From Pandoraea sp. PE-S2T-3 (GTDB taxonomy: Bacteria; Pseudomonadota; Gammaproteobacteria; Burkholderiales; Burkholderiaceae), in the NCBI RefSeq assembly GCF_002179965.1, contig NZ_NGUQ01000033.1, positions 310,001-374,000 of the forward strand: a stretch of DNA of 64,000 nucleotides, read 5' to 3'. A model generated the notes under the pieces. The model was given only the letters and a program-made list of their open reading frames with translations, made no database searches and was not told the origin of the DNA. The stretch's first letter is position 1, and every line of letters starts with the position of its first letter. Positions 36,034 to 45,043 of this stretch are shown here, in pieces. A program made the position numbers and the translations under genes.

Positions 36034-36762
36034 CTACTTATGCGCTGAGACCATCAGCATCATGGGGCGCTCCAGTTCCTCGGCCAACGCAGGCATCTGC
36101 TGGATCTGCTCAGGCGTCGGCGCAAACTCCTCCACCCGCTGCAACTGAAAGCCCGCACGCATCAGCGCGTTCAGCGTCGTGCCGAGCGTACGGTGATACT
36201 TCAACACGCCCTTGGCAAACCAGTCGGTGCGGCGTTCACCCTCGATGCTGTAACCGTTCACCGGCCACGTCTTGCGCCCGTCCTCATCGGCCAGCCAATG
36301 GGGATGGGCTGCCGCCATGAAAATCGGATGTTCGATGGTGAACACGAGATATCCGCCGGGCGCGAGCGACTGATGAAGATGCGTTACCAGACGGTCGAAA
36401 TCGCGAACGTAGTGAAAGGTCAATGCGCTGTAGGCGACATCAAAGGCCAACGCGGGGAGATCGAGCGTATCGAGGTCGGCAATGCGGTATTCGATCGCAG
36501 GGTCAGGTGTATCGGCCCTCGCCCGCGCGATCATGTTCTGCGACAGATCGAGCCCGAGTACCGACGCCGCCCCTTGCTCGCGCATCCAGCGCGAGGCCCA
36601 GCCGAAGCCACAGCCAAGGTCGACCACGCGCTTGCCGCGCAGGTCCGGCAGCATTGCCCGGATGGCCGGCCACTCGGGCGCGCCGTCGAGCCCCAGCACT
36701 TGCCGGGGTAACTGGCTGTAGCCCGTAAAGAAATCCGGGTTGTCGTAGATGTTTTGAGCCAT
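36034..36762 (-). CDS. SAM-dependent class I methyltransferase
   Basis: The 242-residue protein has the Rossmann-like SAM fold: motif I VVDLGCGFG, the acidic loop LGLDLSQNMIARARA, IADLDTLDLP, FDVAYSALTFHYV and LAPGGYLVFTIEHP. It belongs to the UbiE/Methyltransf_11 type of small-molecule methyltransferases; the substrate is unknown. The ATG follows GGAAATACCGAC. It lies 47 bp downstream of the Lrp-type regulator on the same strand, so cotranscription is likely, and regulation by that protein is possible. Confidence 0.88.
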   Translation of the reverse strand: MAQNIYDNPDFFTGYSQLPRQVLGLDGAPEWPAIRAMLPDLRGKRVVDLGCGFGWASRWMREQGAASVLGLDLSQNMIARARADTPDPAIEYRIADLDTLDLPALAFDVAYSALTFHYVRDFDRLVTHLHQSLAPGGYLVFTIEHPIFMAAAHPHWLADEDGRKTWPVNGYSIEGERRTDWFAKGVLKYHRTLGTTLNALMRAGFQLQRVEEFAPTPEQIQQMPALAEELERPMMLMVSAHK

Positions 36763-36809
36763 GTCGGTATTTCCGGTCAAGCCGCTCGCGTGAGCAAGGC
36801 AAGCGCCGC

Positions 36810-37271
36810 CTAGCGCAAATGCTCCACTGGCAACGCCGTGGTGAATTTCACTGTCTCCATCGAGAAACTGGCGCTGATGTCCTGCAAATCGGCCACGCGG
36901 ATGAGCTTCTTGTAGAAACGATCGTAGGCGGCGATATCGGGGAGATACACCTTGAGCAGATAGTCGATGTCCCCCGCCATGCGGTGAATCTCGACGATTT
37001 CCGGGAGTTCGCGCGCGCCGGAGACAAACCGCACCATCCACTCTTCGCTGTGTGTCGCGGCCTTGATGAACACGAACGCCGTGACGCGCAGATCGAGTTG
37101 CTGCGGGTCGCACAGCGTGACCTGCCCGGTGATCACACCGTTCTCGCGCAGGCGCTGCACGCGCCGCCAGCAAGGTGTGGGCGACAGATGCACGGCTTCG
37201 GCCAGCTCGCCCAGCGAACGCGAGGCATCCACTTGCAGGTTTTCGAGAATCGCTAGATCAGTTTTATCCAT
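36810..37271 (-). CDS. Lrp/AsnC-family transcriptional regulator
   Basis: The 153-residue protein has an N-terminal HTH (LGELAEAVHLSPTPCWRRVQRL) and a C-terminal RAM domain (AFVFIKAATHSEEWMVRFVS, AGDIDYLLKVYLPD). Members sense amino acids and oligomerise. ATG at 37271 is preferred over the GTG three codons before. It precedes the methyltransferase and is divergent from a small DUF6356-type gene 117 bp away, in an AT-rich gap typical of Lrp targets. Confidence 0.92.
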   Translation of the reverse strand: MDKTDLAILENLQVDASRSLGELAEAVHLSPTPCWRRVQRLRENGVITGQVTLCDPQQLDLRVTAFVFIKAATHSEEWMVRFVSGARELPEIVEIHRMAGDIDYLLKVYLPDIAAYDRFYKKLIRVADLQDISASFSMETVKFTTALPVEHLR

Positions 37272-37388
37272 GATCGCCACATAAAGGGAAAAATTTTCTC
37301 AATCCTACTCGATTTGAGCCAAACTTTAAAAGCCTTTACCTGTGACTGCCCGGTAGACTGGCCTGACATTTCGAAAACGGGCGATGCC

Positions 37389-37634
37389 ATGAAAATCTTT
37401 ACCGAACACCCCGCTTCCGTCGGCGAAAACTACGCCCAGCACATGGGCTCTGCCGTCTCGTTCGCGTTGCCGTTGCTCGGCGCCGGGCTTGCGTGTCTTG
37501 TGCATGCGCTGCTGCCATTCGCCTTCGAGAAGACCGGCAGCAAGATCATCGTGCGCCTGCATGAGCGAATGGTGACGCATCGCCATCGTCATGGCTCGGC
37601 GCCGGTGCAACCTGCACAGTCCACGCCGGAGTAA
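37389..37634 (+). CDS. Small DUF6356-type membrane protein
   Basis: An 81-residue protein beginning MKIFTEHPASVGENYAQHMG, with one hydrophobic segment (SFALPLLGAGLACLVHALLPF) and a basic His/Arg-rich tail. This N-terminal pattern is that of small conserved DUF6356 proteins; I assign the family from memory and the function is unknown. It is divergent from the Lrp-type gene. Confidence 0.75.
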   Translation: MKIFTEHPASVGENYAQHMGSAVSFALPLLGAGLACLVHALLPFAFEKTGSKIIVRLHERMVTHRHRHGSAPVQPAQSTPE

Positions 37635-37719
37635 GTGAGCGACGCGACTCCGGCGGACGCAGCGCAATAACAGGATCGGGCGGATCGAGCGGATCAACCC
37701 ATCTCGATCCCCCCGGCCC

Positions 37720-38325
37720 TCAAGGCCGTTCCGACGCCGGGTCGGGCGAGCGTGACGTCACCGTCACCCGGCCGTCCGGGCCGAAGTGGGCGTTGAACAT
37801 GCCCGCCGTATTCACACCGTCTTCGAGCCAACGCCAGCTCCACACCACTTCCTTCTTGAGCCGGTACTCCGCGACCGTGGTCGGCTTGCCGAGCAATCGC
37901 CGCACGTCGTCCTGCGACATCCCCGGCTGCACCTGTTCGAAGTTCTCTGCTGTCAGCGCCTGCGTGACGGCGCGCAGCTTGCCGTCGGGCGCGATATCGA
38001 CCATGTACGTCCGCAAGCCGCCGGGCGCGCGTGGGTACTCCAGCCGGCGCGAGCCGTCGCTGTTCTCCCACACGATCTCGGGCTTGCCCATCTGATCGCG
38101 CACCTGCGTCTCGGTCGTGACACCCGGCTTGAGATCGCGCAGCAGCATGTCGTCGGGTTTGACGGCATTGAACGTATCGCGCGCTTTCTCGCGCACCTTG
38201 TCGATTTGCTGCTGATCGCAGCCGAACAGGCCCAGCAGACTCGCGAACAATCCCATGGCGACTCCCCAACGAACGCTGCGGCGCAGACCCTGCGCCGGTT
38301 GAATCGAATTACGCGACGTCATCAT
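37720..38325 (-). CDS. Lipoprotein with two BamE (SmpA/OmlA)-like halves
   Basis: The 201-residue precursor has a lipoprotein signal ending LLGLFGC. The mature part shows two copies of the BamE-type pattern G-[MV]-[ST]-x(3)-V-x(3)-[ML]-G-K-P: LKPGVTTETQVRDQMGKPE and VQPGMSQDDVRRLLGKPT, each followed by beta strands. BamE assists beta-barrel assembly in the outer membrane. Two adjacent ATGs (38325, 38322) follow GGGAGG. The gene is 78 bp downstream of tamB on the same strand, so it may be the third gene of a tamA-tamB operon. Function here is inferred only. Confidence 0.82.
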   Translation of the reverse strand: MMTSRNSIQPAQGLRRSVRWGVAMGLFASLLGLFGCDQQQIDKVREKARDTFNAVKPDDMLLRDLKPGVTTETQVRDQMGKPEIVWENSDGSRRLEYPRAPGGLRTYMVDIAPDGKLRAVTQALTAENFEQVQPGMSQDDVRRLLGKPTTVAEYRLKKEVVWSWRWLEDGVNTAGMFNAHFGPDGRVTVTSRSPDPASERP

Positions 38326-38403
38326 CGATGGCACCTCCCTCTTCTACGTTGCGCCGTGCGCTCACCGCTGCCGCTTTGCTTTGCCTCGGTGCCCACACGG
38401 ACA

Positions 38404-41400
38404 TCAATCGAAACGGCGGTTGAACAGCACGTCGAAGCCCGACAGCGAACCGGTGCGCAGCGCCAACTGCCAGCGGCGCGACACCTGCCACGTGATCTTC
38501 ACGATACTCGCCGAGCTCGTCAGTCCTTGCTCGAAACCGAGCGCGAAGTTGTCCGAGATCGCCTTGCCCACCTTCACCACCTGCTCGTCGTCCGACAGGC
38601 CCGACTCACTGGTGCCGATGCTGAATTCGTCGATCCCCAGATCCTTGATGATGCGCTTGCCGCCCGTCGCGCCGAGCAGCACCGTTGCTGCACCGGCCAT
38701 CGCCTGACGCTGCCCCAGACCCGCGCCATCCGGTCCATGGCCGAACATCAGCCACGAGAGCTTTTCTTCGTCCGACACACTCGGCTCCGACACCAGCGAC
38801 ACGCGCGGCTGGCGCACCGTGCCCGTCACCAGCACGCCCGCAGCCACCTCCTGATTGCGGCGCATGGCCTGAATGTAGAGGTCCGGGTTGTCGAGCGGGC
38901 CAACGAAGTTGATCTGACCACGCTCGATGGCGAGCTTGCGGTCAAACGCCTCGTAGGTGCCCTCGGCCACCGTGATCGTGCCCGTGGCACGCATCGGCGC
39001 CAGCGGCGCGCTCTGCACGTGCATGCTACCGCGCAACAGCAGATCCGCCCCTGCGCCGACAAAGCGGAAATCGCGGCCCAGATTCAGTTCGATATCGATG
39101 CGCGGCGAGAAGCGGCTCGCGGGTTTCGCACTGATGCGCGCGGCCTCTTCCTTCGGATCGAGCGGCTTGCTGCGCGACTGCGCGCCGCCGCGCACGACGA
39201 GTACGTCATCCCCCAGCTTCGGCGCACTCGTTGGCGGCAATGCGAAGCGAGCACGATCGACCGTGAACTTGCCGGTCACCGACATCGTGTCGCCACTGCC
39301 CACCGCCTTCGCATCGCCCGTAAGCGAGAGCTGGCGATCGGGAGCCGCAAACAGTTGCAGCTTGTCGGCCGCGAGCGTGATGCCCAGCGTCGGCTCGGGC
39401 GTGTCGATTCGAATACCGCCCGTGGCGCGTGCCGTGCCGCCGCCACCGCCGGTGAAGACCACATCGCGCAGGACGATCTCCGTCGGGGTGAGGCCGATGC
39501 GCACGTGGCCATCCTTCACGCTCACGCCCGTATCGAACATCTGCACCGACAAGTCGTCGGCGGTCAGTTCCCCCGTTGGACGCGGTTTCGCCACCGTGCC
39601 CGCCAGCGTCATCTGTAAGTTAGCGCGGCCCTTGAAGGCAAACTGCGCGCCGGCCAGATTCTCGAACTTCGAAATGTCGGGAATGACCATCGCCACACGG
39701 CCGGTGAGCGGCGCGTCGTCCGGCAGACTCGGAATGCCGTCGGCCACACGCAGGCCCGTCTGCACGTCGGCGTCGAGCGTACCGATCAGCGCCGACGCCG
39801 CCTTCACCGTCGCGCGGGCCGACTGTCCGGACAAGTCGATGCGCGCACGCATCTCCGAGATGCCCAGTGGCACGCGGGCACCGATACCGCCCTTCTCGGC
39901 GCTCAGCCCCGGAATGCCGGTGATGGTGACCTTCACATCGTCGTTGACGCCCCCACGGCGCAGCGTCACGTCACCGCTGCGGCGCACGATTTCGACGAAA
40001 CCGTCGGCACGTTGCGCCATGCTCACATTCCATTTGCCATCGAGCACGAGATCGCTGGCCAAGGCCGGTTGCTCGCCGGTGAATGTCGCGACCACGCGCA
40101 ACACCTGACCGATGTCGAGCGTGTCGATGGTGCCGGCCGTCTTCAGTTGTCCCGCGCCGTAATCGAAGTTCGTCAGCGACAACGCGCCGACGCCCGTGAC
40201 GAGTTTCGCCGCGCCCAGATGCACGCGCTCGGCGCTCGCTTCGACCTGCCACGGCGAAGCGAGTGTCAGCTTCGGCATGCCCCGGTTTTCCAGCGTCTGA
40301 ATCGTGCCGCGCCAGCCCGGTTTGCCACGGGTATCGGTCACGGCACCTGCGGCATCGACGTTCAAATCCAGCGGTGCTTCGCGCAACTTGCCTGCGGCCT
40401 TCAGATGCAGCGTGTGGGCCCCCCGCGTGCCCGCCAGCGCCACCGACAACTTGTCGAGACGCGCCACGTCGCTCGTGAAGCCATTGCCGTCGAGCGTCAC
40501 GTTCAGGCGATCGCCCGGCGCGCCGGGCAGCCCGCCGCTCACATCGACCTTACCGGCAAGGTGATCCAGCTTTTGTGCGCCGAACACCAGTTTGTCGGCG
40601 GCAAGCGTTGCCACCACCGCCGGACGCTCGATCGTGCCCGATACCTGTCCGTCGAGTTGCAGACGCCCCGCTAATCCGAAGCCGAGCTTGTCGAGCGAGG
40701 GCGCGTCGATGTTCACGGCCATCTTGTCGCCTGCGGCGCCGAAACTGCCGCGCAACGCGACCTTGTTGCCCGCCACGAGCAAGTTGGCATCGCTGGGCAG
40801 CAATCGCCTGCCTGCCACCTTCACGGTGCCCGTGCCGCTCATCGGCAGGTCGGCGTAGATGCTGTCCTGTAGCGCGAATTTGAGCGTCACGCCCAACTCG
40901 GGCCGCAACACGCCCTGCGCGTCGAACTGGCCGGTAACGCTGGCCGCTGGCGGCTTTGCCGCGCCCTTCTTCGCGTGCGCGGCGTCGTAAAGGTCATACC
41001 AGGCCGCCGGATCGAAACGCGTCAGCTTGAGTTGCGCCTGATACGCGCCAGTGTCGCCGTTCTCCAGCACACCGGTGGCCGCTACCTTGCCCTGTCCGGC
41101 ATCGAGCGAAAGGGTATGAATCGTCGTGCCCTTCGCATCGAGACCGACGTCGGCCAGCACGCGACGCGTCGCATCTCGCCAGTCGAGCACGATGCGCTGC
41201 CCGGTGGCGTCGAGCTTGATGTTGAGCGGCCCGGAGAGTTTCGTCGCAGGCAACTTGCCGTAGAGCGCGCGCAGATCGAGGTCCTGCATCGCCAGCGCAA
41301 AGCCGCCGACCATGGCCTCGGCAGGTCCATCATCGGCGGCCGCCGTGGTTGCGCTGGCCGCCGACGCCGACGCCGACGCCGATGTCGATGTCGATGTCGA

Positions 41401-42654
41401 TGTCGATGTCGATGCCGGTGCCGGTGCCGACGCGGTGGCGGCAACCTTCTCGCGACGCACGTCACCGCTGCCGGTAAGCAGCGCACGTCCGGCGAGCTTC
41501 AGTTCGATGCCCGTGAGTGCCTGACGCGTCGCGTCGAGCAATACCTCGGCACGCAAACTCTCGACCGGCAGCAATTCCGCATCGATCGCGCCGGGCTTCG
41601 CATTCGTCACCGAGACCGGCCCCAGCACGCGGAACTCCTTGGCCCCCGGTGCCGGCCGCAAATCGGCGTTCACGGCGAGATCGGCTTGCGGCGCTCCCGC
41701 AGAGAAATCGCGCGGGTTCAAGTGATCGAGCGCAATCTGCGCCCGCGACAGCGGCACCGCACCGAACGGCGCCGCCGCAATATGCGCCGTACCGTTGAGC
41801 TTCTCGCCACTCGCGACCAGATCGACGATCAATGCATCGAGCGACCCCGACAGGTCTGCCTTCAACGACACGGGGATATCCCCCGCCTTCGCTTGCAGTC
41901 CGATGTTGCCGCCGAGTGCGAACGGGCGTTGTCCGTTCAATTGCAGATTCGCTTCGGCTTCGCCATAAGGCGTGCCGAGGTGTTCGAGTTGCACCGTGTG
42001 TTGCGTGCCGTCACTGCGCGCCGCGACACGAATGTCGTCGAGCACGAGCGCCGGTGAGTCGAGCGTGAGTTTCGCCACACGCACGTCGTTCAACGTGAGG
42101 CCTAGCCCGAGTGGCAGGCGCAGACTGGCCGGCATCACCGTCGGTTGATTCGACGGCGGCGACGGCGCAAACGCCAGCGCCACGTCACCGGCATGCAGCT
42201 TGTCGACGGTGAAATGCAGCGGACGCAGCGACAGTTGCCAGCGGCTTTCGAGACGGCTCACCGTGATGCGGGTAGCGCCGTCGATGTAGCGCACGTCGTT
42301 TACCGTGAAGCCGTGCGCGAAGCTGCCGCTACGCCAGTCGCCCGCGAGCTTGCCGCCGAGCGCGGAGACCGCCGTCTGCCAGAGCCAGCGGCTGCCGCGC
42401 TCTGAGGACATCGCCCACAGCAGCGCGCCGATGGCCAGCACGACGATCAGCAGCAGCGTGAGCAGCACGCCTGCGAGCCAGCGCCCCCAACGCCTGCGAG
42501 GTGGCGGGGACGAAGGCGGCGTGTTGGAAGACGGTGGCGATCCACCAGTGCCGCCAGCACCCTCGACGCCCGACGGCGCGGCAGGGGCAAGCGTAGGTTC
42601 GCGCTCAGCCGGGGGCGGCGAAGACATCATCGAATTAAGTGGCAAGGTCGTCAT
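38404..42654 (-). CDS. tamB: Translocation and assembly module protein TamB
   Basis: A 1416-residue protein. A Pro/Ser-rich cytoplasmic N-terminus leads to one membrane anchor (residues about 59-83), then a very long beta-rich AsmA/DUF490 region that forms the periplasm-spanning groove, ending in the TamB C-terminal domain (LSWLMFGHGPDGAGLGQRQA, SSASIVKITWQVSRRW, FDVLFNRRFD). TamB works with TamA in outer-membrane protein insertion and lipid transport. Its ATG overlaps the tamA stop by one base. About residue 410-431 is a Ser-Thr/Ser-Ala repeat encoded by a hexamer tract. Length is somewhat above the E. coli protein. Confidence 0.95.
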   Translation of the reverse strand: MTTLPLNSMMSSPPPAEREPTLAPAAPSGVEGAGGTGGSPPSSNTPPSSPPPRRRWGRWLAGVLLTLLLIVVLAIGALLWAMSSERGSRWLWQTAVSALGGKLAGDWRSGSFAHGFTVNDVRYIDGATRITVSRLESRWQLSLRPLHFTVDKLHAGDVALAFAPSPPSNQPTVMPASLRLPLGLGLTLNDVRVAKLTLDSPALVLDDIRVAARSDGTQHTVQLEHLGTPYGEAEANLQLNGQRPFALGGNIGLQAKAGDIPVSLKADLSGSLDALIVDLVASGEKLNGTAHIAAAPFGAVPLSRAQIALDHLNPRDFSAGAPQADLAVNADLRPAPGAKEFRVLGPVSVTNAKPGAIDAELLPVESLRAEVLLDATRQALTGIELKLAGRALLTGSGDVRREKVAATASAPAPASTSTSTSTSTSASASASAASATTAAADDGPAEAMVGGFALAMQDLDLRALYGKLPATKLSGPLNIKLDATGQRIVLDWRDATRRVLADVGLDAKGTTIHTLSLDAGQGKVAATGVLENGDTGAYQAQLKLTRFDPAAWYDLYDAAHAKKGAAKPPAASVTGQFDAQGVLRPELGVTLKFALQDSIYADLPMSGTGTVKVAGRRLLPSDANLLVAGNKVALRGSFGAAGDKMAVNIDAPSLDKLGFGLAGRLQLDGQVSGTIERPAVVATLAADKLVFGAQKLDHLAGKVDVSGGLPGAPGDRLNVTLDGNGFTSDVARLDKLSVALAGTRGAHTLHLKAAGKLREAPLDLNVDAAGAVTDTRGKPGWRGTIQTLENRGMPKLTLASPWQVEASAERVHLGAAKLVTGVGALSLTNFDYGAGQLKTAGTIDTLDIGQVLRVVATFTGEQPALASDLVLDGKWNVSMAQRADGFVEIVRRSGDVTLRRGGVNDDVKVTITGIPGLSAEKGGIGARVPLGISEMRARIDLSGQSARATVKAASALIGTLDADVQTGLRVADGIPSLPDDAPLTGRVAMVIPDISKFENLAGAQFAFKGRANLQMTLAGTVAKPRPTGELTADDLSVQMFDTGVSVKDGHVRIGLTPTEIVLRDVVFTGGGGGTARATGGIRIDTPEPTLGITLAADKLQLFAAPDRQLSLTGDAKAVGSGDTMSVTGKFTVDRARFALPPTSAPKLGDDVLVVRGGAQSRSKPLDPKEEAARISAKPASRFSPRIDIELNLGRDFRFVGAGADLLLRGSMHVQSAPLAPMRATGTITVAEGTYEAFDRKLAIERGQINFVGPLDNPDLYIQAMRRNQEVAAGVLVTGTVRQPRVSLVSEPSVSDEEKLSWLMFGHGPDGAGLGQRQAMAGAATVLLGATGGKRIIKDLGIDEFSIGTSESGLSDDEQVVKVGKAISDNFALGFEQGLTSSASIVKITWQVSRRWQLALRTGSLSGFDVLFNRRFD
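41363..41428. repeat. Hexanucleotide repeat tract inside tamB, 11 units
   Basis: On the plus strand: GACGCC x3, GATGTC x5, GATGCC, GGTGCC x2. On the coding strand it gives Ser-Thr x5 and Ser-Ala x3 flanked by Pro-Ala. Unit length six keeps the frame when units are gained or lost. Confidence 0.9.
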
Positions 42655-44402
42655 CAGAAGGCCACCCCCAGCGAGATCGACGGCCGGAACTGACGATCGT
42701 TGACCCCGTAGCCGAGATCGACGTTAACCGGCCCGACCGGGCTGCGCCAGCGTACACCCAGGCCGACGCCGTGATAAAGCGGCGTGGGGTGACGATAGTC
42801 GTCGGTGGCCGTGCCCACATCCCAGAAGGCCGCACCGCCCCAATCGCGCGTGAACCAGCGTTGATATTCGAGACTGCCGGTGCCGAGGTATTTCGTCGGG
42901 AACGTCGTGCCGTTCTGCTGCCGCCCGAGGCTCTGATAGGTATAACCGCGAACCGACGACGTGCCGCCCGCGAAGAACAGCAGCGACGACGGAATGCGAT
43001 TGCTGTTGCCGTTGGTGATCACCGCGCCCAGTTCCAGCCGGGCAATCACGATATCGCGCTGACCGACCGGGAAGTACTGGCGAATGCGGCCATAGACACG
43101 GCCGAACGTCTGATCCGTGAGCACCGGTTTGGCAGCGAAGCCGATCTGCGTGTTGATGATGTTGCCGGTGCGCGGGAAGATCAGGTCGTCCACGTCGCGC
43201 CGCGTCCACGCGAAAGCTGGTACGAGGGCCTTGTTGACGAAGCGCGTGCCGCCATCGGGGCGTTCGTCCGTGTGATAGAAGTCCAGCGAATAGGCCCAGT
43301 CGTAGCGCTCACGCGAGCGGGCTCGCTTGATGCCGACTTGCAGCGCACGTTGATCCAGACCGTTCAGGTCGGTGCGGTCGTACGAACCGCGCAGGCTGTT
43401 CGTGTAGGCGTCCGGGTCCGGGGGCATCGCCAGTTCGGCGTAACCGCCCTGCCGGAATTGTTCGAGACGCGCCTGCGTGTCGAACGTCCACGCGCTGCCG
43501 AACACGTTGTAGTACGAGTAGCGGCCATTGACGCTGCCGCCCGTGTCCGTCGTATAGCCCACACCGCTTTGCACGCGTTGCGTGGGGAACTCGTTCACCC
43601 TCACCTCGACCGGCGTGTTCTCCGCCTTGGCCGGGTCTTCCGTCACCGAGATGATCACGTTCGAGAAGTACGGCGTCGCCTGAATCTGGCGTTGCAACTC
43701 CTGCAACCGGCCCGCATCGAACGCCTCGCCGACCGAGAGCGGGTTCACATTGCGGATGATCTGCTCCGGGTAGCGGCGCGTGCCGGTGATGATCAGGGGC
43801 CCGAGCGTGAACGGCGGGCCGCTGTCATACGTGGCCGCGAGCGATGCAGCATCGTTATCGGCATCGACCACTGCGCGCGAGAACGTCATCTTTGCCGCGT
43901 GGTAGCGCTTCTGGCCGAGATTGAACAGCGTGTCGCTCTTCGCCTTGTCCCAGTCGGCCTGCCGGAACGGCGTGTCCACCGGCAGTCCCCAGCCGTTGCG
44001 CAGTTGCTCGACGCGTTGCGGGTCTTGTTCGGCGATGGGGCCGGTGAACTTCAGGTCCACGTCCTTGATATGAGTGCGCGGGCCCGAGTCGACCGTGACA
44101 TGCACATCGCGCTTGCCGTTGATGGTGGCCACGTCCACGTGGGTGACCGGCGAAAAGTAGCCTTCCGTGGACGTGAGTTCCTGAATTTGCTCGCCTACCG
44201 TGGCGATCAGATGCTCGAACTGCGCGTCGCCGATGTCATCTCGGTCCGCGTAACGGACGAGGTCGAGATTCGCGTTCAGCAGTTTGGCGAGGCCATTGGG
44301 GGCGTCCACGCGAACGCGATAGTCGGCCCGGGCGAGCGTGGGCAGGGCGAGGGCGCAGGCCAGCGCGACGAATACGGCACGCATCCGGCGCATTGGGTGC
44401 AT
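42654..44402 (-). CDS. tamA: Translocation and assembly module protein TamA (Omp85 family)
   Basis: The 582-residue form begins before a signal peptide (MRAVFVALACALALPTLARA). Three POTRA domains follow (about residues 25-270, including FTLGPLIITGTRRYPEQIIR) and then a 16-strand barrel with the Omp85 lid-lock motif SSVRGY and a C-terminal aromatic residue (SISLGVAF). TamA inserts or folds outer-membrane proteins with TamB, whose gene overlaps its stop. Start is uncertain: the frame stays open to ATGs at 44498 and 44531, and none has a good ribosome site; 44402 places the signal peptide close to the N-terminus. Confidence 0.93.
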   Translation of the reverse strand: MHPMRRMRAVFVALACALALPTLARADYRVRVDAPNGLAKLLNANLDLVRYADRDDIGDAQFEHLIATVGEQIQELTSTEGYFSPVTHVDVATINGKRDVHVTVDSGPRTHIKDVDLKFTGPIAEQDPQRVEQLRNGWGLPVDTPFRQADWDKAKSDTLFNLGQKRYHAAKMTFSRAVVDADNDAASLAATYDSGPPFTLGPLIITGTRRYPEQIIRNVNPLSVGEAFDAGRLQELQRQIQATPYFSNVIISVTEDPAKAENTPVEVRVNEFPTQRVQSGVGYTTDTGGSVNGRYSYYNVFGSAWTFDTQARLEQFRQGGYAELAMPPDPDAYTNSLRGSYDRTDLNGLDQRALQVGIKRARSRERYDWAYSLDFYHTDERPDGGTRFVNKALVPAFAWTRRDVDDLIFPRTGNIINTQIGFAAKPVLTDQTFGRVYGRIRQYFPVGQRDIVIARLELGAVITNGNSNRIPSSLLFFAGGTSSVRGYTYQSLGRQQNGTTFPTKYLGTGSLEYQRWFTRDWGGAAFWDVGTATDDYRHPTPLYHGVGLGVRWRSPVGPVNVDLGYGVNDRQFRPSISLGVAF

Positions 44403-44761
44403 CTGGCGCTTGGCGTGCGCGTGGCGCGCGCGCGACCGACGGCGTGCGTCGTAGCCGGGTTTGATCTGTGCGACGGTCAAAACCTTCCTTATTGTCATGG
44501 CATCCGCCGCCGATACTTTGGCGTGCGGCATATCGGCCTGTTCGGATGATGCTTATGGGCAGTGCGCATGAAGCGTATTGCCGTATTTGACCATATCCCC
44601 GGTGTCACTTCACCCACGAAGCCCAAACCGGTCCAAACCGGTCCGAAGCGACGCGTGGCGACCGGTTTGCGGTAGAATCAGCGTCGTTTGGCACGGCTGC
44701 GGCTGTGCCGCTTTGCTGATTGCAGGCTGAATTGCCTGCCTAATTTTTGCGCAGACCGATC
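44403..44761. other. Intergenic region between tamA and the DUF3460 gene
   Basis: About 360 bp, part of which may be the tamA N-terminus if an upstream start is used. It holds a CCAAACCGGT direct duplication at about 44628-44649 and a TAGAAT at about 44672-44678 that may be the -10 of the DUF3460 gene. Nothing else is recognised. Confidence 0.5.
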
Positions 44762-44944
44762 ATGTACGAGTCCGACATCACCCAATTCATCAACCAGTTG
44801 AAGAGCGAGAAGCCGACGCTGGAAGCCGAGCAGCGTCAAGGCCGTTCCCTGCTGTGGGACAAGCAACCGATCGATATGGAAGAGCGCCGTCGCGCCCAGC
44901 AATCGCGCGTGGCCCAACAGCCGTACGTCTACCAGAGCGAGTAA
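44762..44944 (+). CDS. DUF3460-family small protein
   Basis: A 60-residue protein (MYESDITQFINQLKSEKPTL, then GRSLLWDKQPIDMEERRRAQ, ending PYVYQSE). This matches small, conserved betaproteobacterial DUF3460 proteins of unknown function; the family name is from memory. It is acidic at the start and basic in the middle, with no membrane segment. It lies 99 bp before scpA on the same strand. Confidence 0.82.
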   Translation: MYESDITQFINQLKSEKPTLEAEQRQGRSLLWDKQPIDMEERRRAQQSRVAQQPYVYQSE

Positions 44945-45043
44945 GCCTTGCCGGCGGGCTTGATGCGCGGCCATTACAGCCATTAGCGCCATCGCCCGTC
45001 ACGCCAAGCGCCTCTCGCCTGCCACCACCAGCCCTATATCGCG

